64,000 nt of DNA, from NCBI RefSeq assembly GCF_052324685.1, contig NW_027506875.1, positions 1,768,309 through 1,832,308 of the forward strand, given 5' to 3'. This stretch comes from Brachyhypopomus gauderio (taxonomy: Eukaryota; Chordata; Actinopteri; Gymnotiformes; Hypopomidae). Within the stretch, counting starts at the first letter, position 1. Each line of letters starts with the position of its first letter. The notes below the pieces were generated by a model. It ran no database searches and was not told the DNA's origin. It saw nothing but the letters and a program-made list of their open reading frames with translations. Positions 11,496 to 23,900 of the stretch are shown piece after piece. A program made the translations under genes and the position numbers.

Positions 11496-12828
11496 CACCT
11501 CACCCACACTTCAGTGTGCAGGAGTGAAGCTAGGCCTGACTAGCTACATGTGTTCCTGTGAACTGTTCATTAAAGATAAAATGTATCTCAATGTGTGCGA
11601 GTATAATCATGACAGTGTCAATAAATACTTTTTGCTGATGAAAGAAATGTGTCCCTAATTGTTTATTAAATATCTGATTGCATTTAATAAACAAGTATAG
11701 CACCTGTTCCCTGTATATGTATAGCACCTGTCCCTCCTGTGTACAGTACCTCTGTGTACTTGTGTTAGCATTCACATTTTAGCTGCCTGCTTGCAGCCTT
11801 CAACACTCAAAGGTTGATCTGTGTATTCTGACTTGTTGGTCTTGAACACACATGCATTAATACACAATACACACACACATACATTAATATGGAGGAAGTT
11901 TGTTCATCTGAACAGTTAGAGTGCACGGACAGCACATCCAGAGAGTCCAGACTCCATTACAACACTGTGTGATCTGGGTTTTATGAACTAGCTAGTTTAG
12001 TTTAGTGAGCAAATTCTTTGTTTGTAAATGTTAGTTCTTACTTTGAGAGCACATCAGATTAAAGAGATTGTGTCTGATGCAGAGGGATCAGCACAGACAA
12101 TAATGTCAAAGTTCTTTGTTTACGTTTAAGCTGTGAATCAAATCAAATCAAATCAAATTTTATTTATATAGCGCTTTTTACAACAGTTGTTGTCACAAAG
12201 CGGCTTTACAAGTGCCGAGTCCTAGCCCCCAGTGAGCAAGCCAAGGGCGACAGTGGCAAGGAAAAACTCCCTAGTTTTTTGCATGAGGAAGAAACCTTGA
12301 GAGGAACCAAGACTCAGGGGGGGAACCCATCCTCCTCTGGCCGACACCGGTCACCATGACAACAACAACAACAATTTAGACAGAAAGAAGAGAAAGAAAA
12401 TGAAAAATATGTAATAATGTCCATCATGATGTATGCATCCGGTTAGGCAGGAGGTGGCTGGCTCAGGATGGATCGCTGGTCTCCTCATCTCATTATTCCT
12501 CAAACAGGCGGGCAGCCATGTGGAGAAATGAAACAGGGAAAATTAGCTCTGTATGAGGACATATACAGGACAGGTAAAATTATAAACATTTCCGGAGTGT
12601 GGCAGCAACTCCGGCATTTAGTTAAATTATTACAGCCTAGCTAAAAAGGCAGAACCAGAAGGTAACATTGGCTTGGGGGTATTCTGAGACAATGGCATCC
12701 GTCCACTGCACTGTCAACAAACTTGAGTGACCACGAGCAGTGACAGGACGACAGCACCAGCGCCCCAGTCTACCATAAAACCCTTTGTCTATGAACCCCT
12801 GGATCTGTACTTTTATCTAAGGGGGATA

Positions 12829-15792
12829 TTAATTATCAAACGCTAAACTAAATAAGTGGGTTTTCAACCTAGACTTAAAGATTGTGACTGTGTCGGAGTC
12901 CCGGACGCATTTAGGAAGATTATTCCAAAGCTGGGGGGCCTTACAAGAAAAGGCTCTTCCCCCTGCTGTTACCTTATTAATTTTTGGAACTAATAAAAGA
13001 CCAGCACCCTGTGATCTTAGTGGGCGTGGGGGTTCGTAATAGGAAATAAGTTCCTGAAGGTACTCAGGAGCAAGCCCGTGCAATGCTTTATAAGTTAATA
13101 AAAGAATTTTAAAGTCAATACGGAATTTAACTGGGAGCCAATGCAGGGCTGATAGGACTGGACTGATATGCTGAAATTTTCTAGTTCTGGTCAGAACCCT
13201 GGCTGCGGCATTTTGAACTATTTGAAGTTTATTTAGATTCCTATTTGAACATCCTGACAGTAGTGCATTGCAGTAGTCTAATCTAGAGCTAACAAAGGCG
13301 TGCACCAATTTTTCCGCATCATCCTGTGATAATGCATTTCTTAATTTAGCAATGTTACGGAGATGTAGAAAAGCTATCCTAGTAGTATTATCTATGTATT
13401 TATCAAATGATAGGTCAGAGTCGAGTATGACGCCTAGGTTTTTGGCTACTGTGCCAGGTGTAATGGGGTAGCCTGCGAGATTAAGCATTAGATCTGGAAT
13501 TTTCTGTTTTGAGGCCTTAGGGCCCAGAAGAAGAACTTCTGTTTTGTCCTCATTAAGTTGGAGGAAGTTTAGAGACATCCAGCATTTAATATCTTTTACA
13601 CAGGCCTCAATTTTTCTTAAACTGAGTTTGTCATCAGGTTTGGCTGATATGTAAAGTTGAGTGTCATCTGCATAGCAGTGAAAGTTGACACCATGTTTGT
13701 TTATAACTGTGCCCAATGGTACCATATATAATGTAAATAATAGTGGTCCTAGAATGGAGCCTTGCGGGATCCCATATTTAACTTTTGTACGTTTGGATGG
13801 AATATTATTGAGCTCTACAAACTGATAGCGATTTGTTAAGTAAGAATGAAACCATGAAAGGGCTGTGCCAGAGACTCCAACCCAGCGTTCTAACCTTTCT
13901 AGCAAGATCCTATGATCAATTGTGTCGAAAGCTGCACTAAGATCAAGAAGCACTAACAGCGATACATAACCTTGATCTGAAGCAAGGAGGAGGTCATTTG
14001 TTACTTTAACTAATGCTGTTTCAGTACTGTGATGGGGCCTAAAACCAGATTGGAACTTTTCAAATATGTGATGCCTATGCAGATATAGGCATAATTGCTG
14101 GGCAACAGCTTTTTCTATGATCTTAGATATAAATGATGTGTTTGAAATGGGTCTATAATTAGATAGTACAGTAGGATCAAGATTTGGTTTCTTAATCAGA
14201 GGTTTAATAACTGCTAATTTACATGATTTGGGCATGTGACCTATTGTAATGGATGAGTTAACTATAGTTAGAAGAGGTTCAGTTACCGCTGGTAATACCT
14301 CTTTTAATAACTTTGATGGAACAGAGTCTAGTGTGCAGGTAGCATAATTTAAGGAAGAAATTATTTTCTCTAATTCTGATTGTGGGAGTGGATGAAAAGC
14401 ATCAAGTTTTTCTCCCAGTATGCGATTTAAATCGATGTCAACCAAACCAGATGACATACCAGTTGTATTGCTAATAAAAGGTTTTATATTTTGTCTAATA
14501 TTCTCTATTTTATTATCAAAAAAATCTATAAATACATTACTAGTGAGGTTTACTGGAATCTGAGGTTCTGCGCCTGCTTGATTTTTTGTAAGTTTGGAAA
14601 TAGTATTAAAAAGAAATCTAGGATTGTTTTTATTTTTCTCTATCAGTGAGGCTAGGTATGCTGAGCGTGCTTTAGCGAGTGCCCGTTTGTAGTCAATGAT
14701 GCTATCCTTCCAGGCACAGTAGAATACTTCCAACTTAGTAGATCGCCATTTACGCTCTAATTTACGTGCTATTTGTTTTAAGTTTCTAGTTTGGTCAGTG
14801 TACCACGGAGCGAGTTTTTTAGATCTAGTCTTTTTATATTTGAGTGGAGCTACTATATCTAGAGCTGATCTGCAGGTATTCTCTAAGCAGTTGGTTAGAC
14901 TGTCTAACTCTCCTGGATAGGATGGCGAGTGGGCTAGAGCAGTTAAATCAGGGAGGGCTTCAATAAACTGTGTTGATGTTAATGAATTTATCGAGCGCTT
15001 TATACACTGCCGAGGAGACGGGCGGGTATTTATGTTAAGATGAATCTCAAATTTGACTAAATAGTGATCAGAGATAGCTACGGTTTGCGGGAGTATATTT
15101 ATATTATCTACGTCAATACCCAACGTTAAGATTAAATCTAGGGTATGATTTTGATAGTGTGTGGGTCCTACAACGTTTTGTGTAATGCCAACAGAGTTCA
15201 ATATAGAAGTAAAAGCCCTTGTCAGTGGATCCTCCGCATTATCAAAATGTATGTTAAAGTCTCCTACCATTATTATTTTGTCACTACTAACTGCTAAATT
15301 TGCTGTAAAATCTGTGAAATCTTTTAAGAAATCTGAGTAAGGCCCTGGTGGTCTATATACATTTGTTAGGGAAAATGAACTTTTATTTTCAGATTGACTA
15401 GTTACATTAATAGACAGCATCTCAAATGAATTAAAGATATCCAAGTATTTCTGATGAATTTCTAAACAATCACGATATATTATACATATTCCTCCTCCTC
15501 TGCCTGACAATCTAGGTTTATGTATATAACTATATCCCACAGGAGTGGCTTCGTTTAGAGATAAATAGTCACCAGATTGAATCCACGTTTCAGTTAGACA
15601 TAAAATATCAATTTTCTGGTCAGTTATAAGTTCATTCATAAAAACTGCTTTAGAGTTGAGTGATCGAATATTAATTAATCCAATTTTCAGATCGGTCATA
15701 TAGGTAATAATTGGGTGTGAAGTTTGAATATTAGTTAAAAACTTAGGACGGACTATTTTCTTATGATTTAATTTAACCCGGGGCACAGACAC
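12829..15792 (-). CDS. LINE ORF2: AP endonuclease plus reverse transcriptase (987 aa)
   Basis: Uninterrupted 987-codon frame. The N-terminal AP-like endonuclease covers about residues 34-250, with INIRSLNS, the catalytic Glu in LTETW, GDFNIH and the terminal SDH, which nicks the target DNA. The reverse transcriptase covers about residues 480-790: [46 protein letters not shown] and the catalytic YADD in [11 protein letters not shown]. The C-terminal region includes [10 protein letters not shown] and [12 protein letters not shown]. All catalytic motifs are present. The product would make cDNA on nicked target DNA in the nucleus. It lies 96 bp downstream of ORF1 on the minus strand, in a different frame. 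Older copies of the same family lie at 8660-9350. Confidence 0.92.
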   Translation of the reverse strand: MSVPRVKLNHKKIVRPKFLTNIQTSHPIITYMTDLKIGLINIRSLNSKAVFMNELITDQKIDILCLTETWIQSGDYLSLNEATPVGYSYIHKPRLSGRGGGICIIYRDCLEIHQKYLDIFNSFEMLSINVTSQSENKSSFSLTNVYRPPGPYSDFLKDFTDFTANLAVSSDKIIMVGDFNIHFDNAEDPLTRAFTSILNSVGITQNVVGPTHYQNHTLDLILTLGIDVDNINILPQTVAISDHYLVKFEIHLNINTRPSPRQCIKRSINSLTSTQFIEALPDLTALAHSPSYPGELDSLTNCLENTCRSALDIVAPLKYKKTRSKKLAPWYTDQTRNLKQIARKLERKWRSTKLEVFYCAWKDSIIDYKRALAKARSAYLASLIEKNKNNPRFLFNTISKLTKNQAGAEPQIPVNLTSNVFIDFFDNKIENIRQNIKPFISNTTGMSSGLVDIDLNRILGEKLDAFHPLPQSELEKIISSLNYATCTLDSVPSKLLKEVLPAVTEPLLTIVNSSITIGHMPKSCKLAVIKPLIKKPNLDPTVLSNYRPISNTSFISKIIEKAVAQQLCLYLHRHHIFEKFQSGFRPHHSTETALVKVTNDLLLASDQGYVSLLVLLDLSAAFDTIDHRILLERLERWVGVSGTALSWFHSYLTNRYQFVELNNIPSKRTKVKYGIPQGSILGPLLFTLYMVPLGTVINKHGVNFHCYADDTQLYISAKPDDKLSLRKIEACVKDIKCWMSLNFLQLNEDKTEVLLLGPKASKQKIPDLMLNLAGYPITPGTVAKNLGVILDSDLSFDKYIDNTTRIAFLHLRNIAKLRNALSQDDAEKLVHAFVSSRLDYCNALLSGCSNRNLNKLQIVQNAAARVLTRTRKFQHISPVLSALHWLPVKFRIDFKILLLTYKALHGLAPEYLQELISYYEPPRPLRSQGAGLLLVPKINKVTAGGRAFSCKAPQLWNNLPKCVRDSDTVTIFKSRLKTHLFSLAFDN

Positions 15793-15888
15793 AGTCTCAA
15801 TCCTATGGGATCTTGGTGACGCCTCTAAGCAGCTCGCAGACAGACGGTTTAGCCCGTTAGTCTGCGGCCTGGTCGCGACTCTGGTTAG

Positions 15889-16845
15889 TCAGCAGCTCCT
15901 AGTACTACACTGCCCACTAACTAAAAGACTACGGGCTATGCTGCAAGATAACAGGGCAGCGCCATCCCGGGTGGGGTGGACACCGTCCCTGCCTAAAAGA
16001 CCAGGCTTGCCCTCGAAATCTTTCCAATTATCAATAAAGCCCACTTGATTTTCGGAGCACCACTTGGACATCCAGCGGTTTAGCGACGTGAGCCTGCTGT
16101 ACTGCTCATCACCGCGCCGCATTGGGATGGGGCCAGAGCAGATTACGGCATCGGACATCGTCTGGGCTAATTTAACCACCTCTTTAACATTAGCCTTAGT
16201 CACCTCTGACTGCCGCAGATGTATATCGTTGGCCCCTACATGTATAACTATCCTAGAGAATCGTTTATGGGCTAACAGTCTAAGGTTGCCACTAATGTCC
16301 GGCGCTCTGGCTCCCGGTAAACAGCTGACTGTAACCGCTGGTGCCCCTACAGGAATAGCGACTTTCACGTGTCGGACTATAGAGTCTCCTATGACCAGAG
16401 TCTCCTCAGCGGGTGTAACACTGAGCGGGGCAAACCTGTTGGACACGTGAACCGGGGAGTGGTGCTCTGGTGGGCTAGCGCTGGCGTTAGCGGTAGCTGC
16501 AGCCCTCGCTCTCCGACTACGCCGCCGAGACGTCACCCATTCGCCCCGCTGTGAGGGCTCTATCGCCGGAGTCGCGGAGGCGCTAGTTCTCCCTGGCGCG
16601 TCCACACCTACTACAGACCCTGTCCCTGTCTCTCTATCCCTCAATAATGAGTGGACGCGTCGCTCTAAACTTTCCACTTTCGCCACAAGAGAAGTAACTA
16701 ACTGGCACCTCTCACAAATACTATCACTATTACTATCAGTGGCGAAAGGGTCTAGACTAAACATGCCACACTCCGAACAAGGAAACAAACCAACACCAGC
16801 CATGAATAAATCAAAACACTTACCGTGTCTAGCCGATTTATACAA
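15889..16845 (-). CDS. LINE ORF1: zinc-knuckle, coiled coil and SGNH esterase (318 aa)
   Basis: Open frame of 318 codons. A second in-frame ATG at 16803 begins MAGVGLFPCSECGMF and is the likelier start by comparison with the family, giving 304 residues. Order of parts: a Cys-x2-Cys pair and a CERC pair (putative zinc knuckle), a short coiled coil (LVTSLVAKVESLERRVHSLL), a Ser/Arg-rich linker, then an SGNH hydrolase domain with GDSIVRHV (nucleophile Ser), a central Gly, HVGANDIH (Asn) and DGVHPTRDG (Asp and His). Esterase-type ORF1 proteins are known in the CR1/L2 group and are thought to bind RNA and membranes or lipids. All four SGNH blocks are intact. Confidence 0.85.
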   Translation of the reverse strand: MYKSARHGKCFDLFMAGVGLFPCSECGMFSLDPFATDSNSDSICERCQLVTSLVAKVESLERRVHSLLRDRETGTGSVVGVDAPGRTSASATPAIEPSQRGEWVTSRRRSRRARAAATANASASPPEHHSPVHVSNRFAPLSVTPAEETLVIGDSIVRHVKVAIPVGAPAVTVSCLPGARAPDISGNLRLLAHKRFSRIVIHVGANDIHLRQSEVTKANVKEVVKLAQTMSDAVICSGPIPMRRGDEQYSRLTSLNRWMSKWCSENQVGFIDNWKDFEGKPGLLGRDGVHPTRDGAALLSCSIARSLLVSGQCSTRSC

Positions 16846-17065
16846 ACTTACGCTAGCTGATTTTTAGAAGCAGAAAGTTGATCAGCGGCCGGAATATTCA
16901 GCTGCCCGTCTTGACGGTGGAAGTACTATCTGTAAAAAAATATCTAGGAAGGCAAAAAATAAAGATTAGCACATAAACAGATTAGTACACTTTAGAAAAA
17001 CAATTTCAAAGTTCGCTCCGCAGCAGCGTCGGCAGGAGGCAGCAGGAAGCAGCAGGAGCAGCCAG

Positions 17066-17073
17066 TGACGTCA
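17066..17073. promoter_or_regulatory. CRE-type palindrome in the LINE 5' UTR
   Basis: TGACGTCA, the full CREB/ATF site, lies about 30 bp from the 5' end of the LINE, inside the larger near-palindrome AGTGACGTCAGTCACT. LINE promoters are internal and sit in the 5' UTR, so this could drive the element or act on hpgd copy C 870 bp away. Motif evidence only. Confidence 0.4.
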
Positions 17074-17945
17074 GTCACTGTACACCTGTACACCTCTGAA
17101 TGTGTACAGTTAAGCAGCAACTCACTCACGTCTACTGGAAAACAAACTACTGGAAGCTTAAAGTTCAATGAAACAGCGGATGATGGTTGTGAAACAACTC
17201 TGAGTGACAGGTAGGCCCCGCCCTTCATCTGCCTACATTATGGCTTCCTTGGTTTGGCAGGTTAATGGCAGCCAGCCGAGAACCAGAGTTCTTAATGGAA
17301 AATGAAGTCGTTTGAGATTTTGGCCCTGGCACTATGTTGGTGGAGAAGTGTGAAGTTACATCGATTTACTGTGACCTGCAAGTACGCCTCTCTCTGTTCT
17401 GTTGTGTAAACATCGCCCCCTTGTGTTCATTTATTGGAGCAGCAGGTTCTCTCTCTCTACCTGCAGATGTCTAGAGATTACCAGGGTACCTCATTATTTA
17501 TCAAGAGATTATTTATCAAGATCTTTAACTCAGGACCGATCTGCTCTGTTTCTTATGAAATAACAGTATTGTTTATTCTCCCTTACCCATACTGCATTGC
17601 ATTACACATTTTTATCAATGTTGCAGTATTAGGAACTATTGTGTTGGGAATCTGTCTTTGTCTGCAAAGCTATACAGAGTTGAACACTCATTTACGGGTT
17701 GAAAACGCCAACTATAACTCACCTATATCACCTATAATCCCTGAACTCCTCCCATGTGAGTGACTTTTGTAATACTGTCTTGCACAACAGTGTTACATCA
17801 TCCATTGAATTCTGGAAGAAGCACCCACTTCATGTTCAGACCTGTATGTGTGATAGAACAAATACAATACGAAGTTGTACAGGGTTTGAGATTTTGTTTT
17901 CCAATACGTAGGTATATCCTTTTCTGCTTAAGATCTTTGTTGACA

Positions 17946-20900
17946 ATGAGTTTGAAGGACAAAGTTGCCCTGGTGACTGGAGCAGCCCAAGGGTTGGGGA
18001 GAGGATTTGCTGAGATCCTCTTGAAAAACGGGGCGAAGGTATGAAACAACTCTGTAATATTGTTGAAACTGATGCGTTCCAACTCGTAACTCTCAGATAT
18101 ACTCTGTGTAGGTCGCTTTCCTGGACCTCAATGAAACACTGGGCAAAGATATACAGGACCAATTTAATGAGATTTATGGATCAGACCGGACCCAGTTTTA
18201 TCCGGGAGACGTCACCTCAGACCAACAGTTTAAAGGTTTGTTGATCTTTTACTTTGGACAAAGGAAGGACTCAGTTTTATCCAGGAGACATTTAACCGTG
18301 TCCCCTAACCAAGTCGTTTATGTTGCTTACTTGAATGTTATTTCTATGTCCAAAAAGATTGTTCAAAATTGTCAACAAGATCATTTTGAATATTGCAGTA
18401 AATCGTTACAGAAAATAATTGTTTACAGGGTTTTTCAAGGATGTAAACACAGAAAATGTTTTTCATATGTCCCTGTAACTACAGGCTTAGGTGTAGAAGG
18501 GGAAAAACTGCTGTAACATTAAAATAATAATTACTCAACATACAAGTGGTCGTAGAATTGGTCATTTAAGTTCCTCATGTTCATGTAAGAAAGTATCTGT
18601 TGTAAATCTTCTAAGTAGTGAAGTTACATCTGTTTAAGGATGTTTCTTCTAGGCATGGAGTCTCTCAGTATATATGACCTATGCATAAATAAAATGTACT
18701 ATTTGCCTTTTATAAAAAGTCATGGCCTGGTGGTTAGGGAACTGGTCTTGTGACCGGAGGGTCGTGGGTTCGATCCCCAGGCCTGATGCCATGACTGAGG
18801 TGCCCCTGAGCAAGGCCCTTAACCCTCAATTGCTCACTTGTATAAAAAATGAGATTTAAAAAAATGTAAGTCGCTCTGGATAAGGGTGTATGCCATAAAT
18901 GTAAATTTAAAAAAATTAGAGAAAATTGTTTACACTCAGTTAATGTCTGTCCTGGATTACAATATTCTAGAGGTTTTCCAGTCCAGTTTTAAAACTATGC
19001 GTAGTATGAAGACAGAATTGCATTTTAATGGCATCCTTCTAGCCACTGACTCAGGTGATCATGTGATTCTTGTCCTGCTCGTCCTAACTGCAGTTTTCGA
19101 TACAGTGGATCACAACCTTCTCATTTTTTGGCTGCAGCGTATAGTGGGCATTGGTGGTAGTGCACTGGATTGGCTTAGGTCATATCTGACAGACAGAACA
19201 CTGTGTGTATCTTTTGCTGGCTCTAAATCCTCCTAAACTCCCCTGTTATATGGCATTCCTCAGGGCTCAATTTTAGGACCCCTCCCTATTTCTTTTAACT
19301 TGCTTTCACTGGGTTCCATTTTTAGAGAACATGATGTCTCTTTTCACTGTTATGCTGACGACAGCCAGATTTATGTACCATTGAAGAGAAATTATGCTCC
19401 TTTAATTCACTGCTTTTATGTCTTGATGACATTAAAGCCTGGATGGCTTTAAACGTTTTACATTTGAACTAAAAGAAACTGAGTTGATGTTGTTTGGTCC
19501 CAGCAGTTCCTGTGAGGTCTAATGTTTAAGTTGTGGTAGCACTGGAAGCAAGAAGGATTTAACCCAACACAGATAAACATGTAGCACAGAGATAAAGAAA
19601 CAAATCATCCAAGGAACTGAATGACTTTTGCCCTGTAGACTTAACATCAGTAGTAAAGAAGGCAAACATAAACCAGAGAAGGACAGACAATAAATGAGCA
19701 GAACCAGGCTTAGAAATACAAGAAAACCGCAGATGGGTTGTAGCTAGACAATGAACAGAAAACAAAAGACGAAACACAGGGTTTAAATACAAGACCAAAT
19801 GAGGGACCAGACAAGACACAGGTGGAACAATAACAAGAAGGCAGAGATACAAGGGACGAGAGTGGGTGGGGTAAACACGCAAACCAAGACAAGATTGACA
19901 GGTGGGGCGGATCCTGGCGTGACAATGATATGCTGTCCTTTAAAGACATCGATACAATATCATATCATTGGTAAAAAAGAAAATTGCAGCAGGGCTGTAC
20001 ATAGTGTGGACATAAATATTATGATAAATGTACTGAATATAATTATTTTAATAAGTAATTTATTGAATTTGTGCTTGTATTGTGTATTGTATATACAGTG
20101 TTGTATATATAGTGTTGCATCAATATGAGCTGTAATGTTATTTAGTGGATGTTGTTGAATCAGAGTAGACTGGGTACAAAAGAGTAGCATTCAAAATATT
20201 ATCATCCATTCACTGTTGTAGCATATGTCACGTTAACAGCACCAATCAGATAGCTACAGACATTAGGGTAGCTCTGCTTATAGCTACATACACTACGGCA
20301 GCTTTCTATATAGCTACAGACACTACGGCAGCTTTCTATATAGCTACAGACACTATGGTAGTGTTCTATATAGCTACAGACACTATGGTAGTGTTCTATA
20401 TAGCTACAGACACTACGGAAGCTTTCTATATAGCTACAGACACTAGCTACAGACACTATGACAGCTTTCTATATAGCTACAGACACTACGGTAGCTTTCT
20501 ATATAGCTACAGACACTACGGCAGCTTTCTATATAGCTACAGACACTACGGTAGCTTTCTATATAGCTACAGACACTAGCTACAGACACTATGACAGCTT
20601 TCTATATAGCTACAGACACTACGGTAGCTTTCTATATAGCTACAGACACTACGGTAGTGTACTATATAGCTACAGACACTATGGTAGTGTACTATATATC
20701 TATAGACACTACGGTAGCTACAGACATTACAATAGCTTTCTATATACAGTGGGGAAAATAAGTATTTAGTCAGTCACCAATTGTGCAAGTTCTCCCACTT
20801 AAAAAGATGAGAGAGGCCGGTAATTGACATCATAGGTAGACCTCAACTATGAGAGACAAAATGTGAAAAAAAATTGAGAAAATCATTTTGTCTGACTTTT

Positions 20901-23900
20901 AAAGAATTTATTTGCAAATAATGGTGGAAAATAAGTATTTGGTCAATAACAAAAGTTCATCTCAATACTTTGTTGTATATCCTCTGTTGGCAATGACAGA
21001 GGTCAAATGTTTTCTGTAAGTCTTCACAAGGTTGGCACACACTGTTGCTGGTATGTTGGCCCATTCCTCCATGCAGATCTCCTCTAGAGCAGTGATGTTT
21101 TGGGGCTGTTGGCGGGCAACACGGACTTTTAACTCCCTCCAAAGGTTTTCGATGGGGTTGAGATCGGGAGACTGGCTAGGCCACTCCAGGACTTTGAAAT
21201 GTTTCTTATGAAGCCACTCCTTTGTTGCCCTGGCAGTGTGCTTGGGATCATTGTCATGCTGAAAGACCCAGCCACATTTCATCTTCATTGCCCTTGCTGA
21301 TGGAAGGAGGTTTGCACCCAAAATCTCACAATACATGGCTCCAATCATTCTTTCATGTACACGGACCAGTCGTCCTGGTCCCTTTGCAGAGAAACAGCCC
21401 CAAAGCATGATGTTGCCACCCCCATGCTTGACAGTTGGTATGGTGTTCTTTGGATGCAACTCAGCATTCACTGTCCTCCAAACACGACGAGTTGTGTTTT
21501 TACCAAATAGTTCTACTTTGGTTTCATCTGACATTCTCCCAATACTCTTCTGGAACATTCAAATGCTCTCTAGCAAACTTCAGACGTGCCTGGATATGGA
21601 CTAGCTTAAGCAGGGGGACACGTCTGGCACTGCAAGATCCGAGTCCCTGGCGTTGTAGTGTCTTGCTGATGGTAGCCTTTGTAACGTTGGTCCCAGCTTT
21701 CTGCAGGTCATTCACTAGATCCCCCCTTGTGGTTCTGGGATTTTTCCTCACCGTTCTTGTGATCATTTTGACCCCACGGGCTGAGATCTTGCATGGAGCC
21801 CCAGATCGAGGGAGATTAGTAGTGGTCTTGTAGGTCTTCCATTTTCTGATTAATGCTCCCACAGTAGATTTCTTCACACCAAGCTGCTTGCCTATTGCAG
21901 ATTCAGTCTTCCCAGCCTGGTGCAGGTCTACAATTCGGTTTTTGGCGTCCTCCGACAGCTCTTTCGTCTTCACCATAGTGGAGTTTGGAGTGTGACTGTT
22001 TGAGGTTGTGGGCAGGTGTCTTTTATACTGTTAACGACTTCAAACTGGTGCCATTAATACAGGTAATGAGAGGGGGAAAGAGGAGCCTCTTAAAAAAGAA
22101 GTTACAGGTCTGTGACGGCCAGAAATCTTGCTTGTTTGTAGGTGACCAAATACTTATTTTCCACCATTATTTGCAAATAAATTCTTTAAAAGTCAGACAA
22201 AATTATTTTCTCAATTTTTTTTCACATTTTGTCTCTCATAGTTGAGGTCTACCTATGATGTCAATTACAGGCCTCTCTCATCTTTTTAAGTGGGAGAACT
22301 TGCACAATTGGTGACTGACTAAGTACTTATTTTCCCCACTGTAGCTACAGACACTACGGTAGTGTTCTATATAGCTACAGACACTAAGTCTGCTTGTAGC
22401 TACATGGGCTTTATATATACATCATATTCATAAGTGAAGAAAATGCATTTGGGGAAAACTCATCTGATCATTTTTGTAGAAGAGAAACACGTTGATGTGT
22501 CCACATGGTCTTTTGATGTGGGATGAATGTGTCCACGTGGTCTTTTGATTTGAGCTAGCATGTTGTACCAACAGGTTCGGTTGGCCCTCTTTTACATTTC
22601 TACATTTAAACCACAATTGTCTCCCAAAAATATATAAAAATTGATTCATGTCATTAATCTCACTAATTAATCTTGATCTCACTAATTTATTGCATGAATT
22701 GATCTTATTTATGCTTTCTCTTCATTACAGATGTGTTCCAGAAAGTCCTCCACAAATTTGGCCGGATAGACATAGTCTGCAACAATGCAGGCATCCTGAA
22801 TGAAAAGGACTGGGAGAAAACTGTGTCCATAAACTTAGTAAGAATTTGCTTTTGAATTTGACAGTGTAACTGAATTCTGATTCATATTGAACCTGTTTTA
22901 GGTTGCTGATTAAGCCTTGAAAAGGTTTTGAGCACACTCTAGTCATTACATTGTTGAGGGCAGTGTGGAAACAGCAGGTGATGTTTGATGTACAGGGCCA
23001 GCCCCGTCGACAGGGGGGGACAACCGGGTCTGTTGTCCCGGGCCCCAGGGCCAGGGGGGCCCATCAAAGAGCCCAGCAATTTATTTTTTATTTAAAGTCT
23101 ATAATTTTAAATAATCTTGAAATCTTTCATTACTATAAAATTCTGTACTCAATGTAAGCTCAATAGCTAAAATATATCTGTTTTTTTACATATCTGCATA
23201 TTTTCCATTAAGTGCATACACCCCTCCCTCCCACTGAAAAATGGCTTGATCCAGCACCGACGTAGCCGGCTGGTACCCGCCCAACAGCGGGAAATACAGT
23301 GGTGGATAGTTAAAGTAAAGCAGAAAAGAAAGGAAAAACATTTACCTGATGAATTTTAATGTTGCATTGTGTTCCAGGTTTGAAAAGTGCTGGAATTTAG
23401 GCTAAAGTACTTGAAAATGCTTGAAATTGTAACTACTTCGTTTCACAACAAATATCTGTCTGACTGAGCAGTACTCTTGTATTACGTTAACAAATACGAG
23501 CCTCTTGTAATTCCAGGACGAAACATGAGATTGGGCGTTTTGAAAATAAACAACCATTAAATAATGTGAATAAAAAAGCGAATTATTTCGAATCATTTCG
23601 AGTATATGTATAAATATTTAACATAATTAAGTTTAACGTGCTGGGAAATATTGAAATGGACCTTTAAAGTGACGTACAAGTGCTTGAATTCCACCTTATA
23701 AAGGTGTATGAACCCTGCAAACGTGACTTTGTTCATTGCGCTGAAGTGTGGCGCGCGCGAAGTTACAAAAGTCGAGAGGTGCACGACCTCGCGAATCAAC
23801 AGCGCGCAAGGCCCTCGCGCACGGGCGGTGCCACTGCGATTACGTCATTTTCGCCGCGCGAAACTTTCTTGTCCCGGGCCCCAGCAAGACTGTCAACGGG

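Larger units (their letters stand above)
12139..17096 (-). mobile_element. Apparently full-length L2-type LINE (CR1 group)
   Basis: A 4.96-kb insertion in the hpgd B-C spacer; the A-B spacer shows the empty site. TGAAT at 12134-12138 and 17097-17101 flanks it as a short target duplication. On the minus strand it has a 5' UTR, ORF1 (16845-15889), ORF2 (15792-12829) and a 3' UTR ending GCGCTATATAAATAAAA and a (TGATT)n tail, the fish L2-type end. Both reading frames are open, so it may be a recent, possibly active copy. L2 rather than CR1 proper is my reading of the tail and RT; the clade is not proven. Confidence 0.9.
20262..22395. repeat. 30-bp minisatellite, split by a Tc1 element
   Basis: Units of the form ctatatagctacagacactacggtagcttt repeat about 15 times at 20262-20744 and resume for about two units at 22342-22395. 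The Tc1 element at 20747-22341 lies inside the array. The length is a multiple of 3, so spurious frames run through it on both strands. Confidence 0.85.

Noticed and set aside
18721-18795. tRNA gene
   Set aside because: A and B boxes belong to the head of a SINE; the tRNA-like part is followed by a SINE body and LINE-type tail, and no cloverleaf is preserved.
20262-20745. Coding frames with a 10-residue repeat
   Set aside because: The frames exist only because the 30-bp repeat is a multiple of 3; they occur on both strands and have no splice signals or family match.
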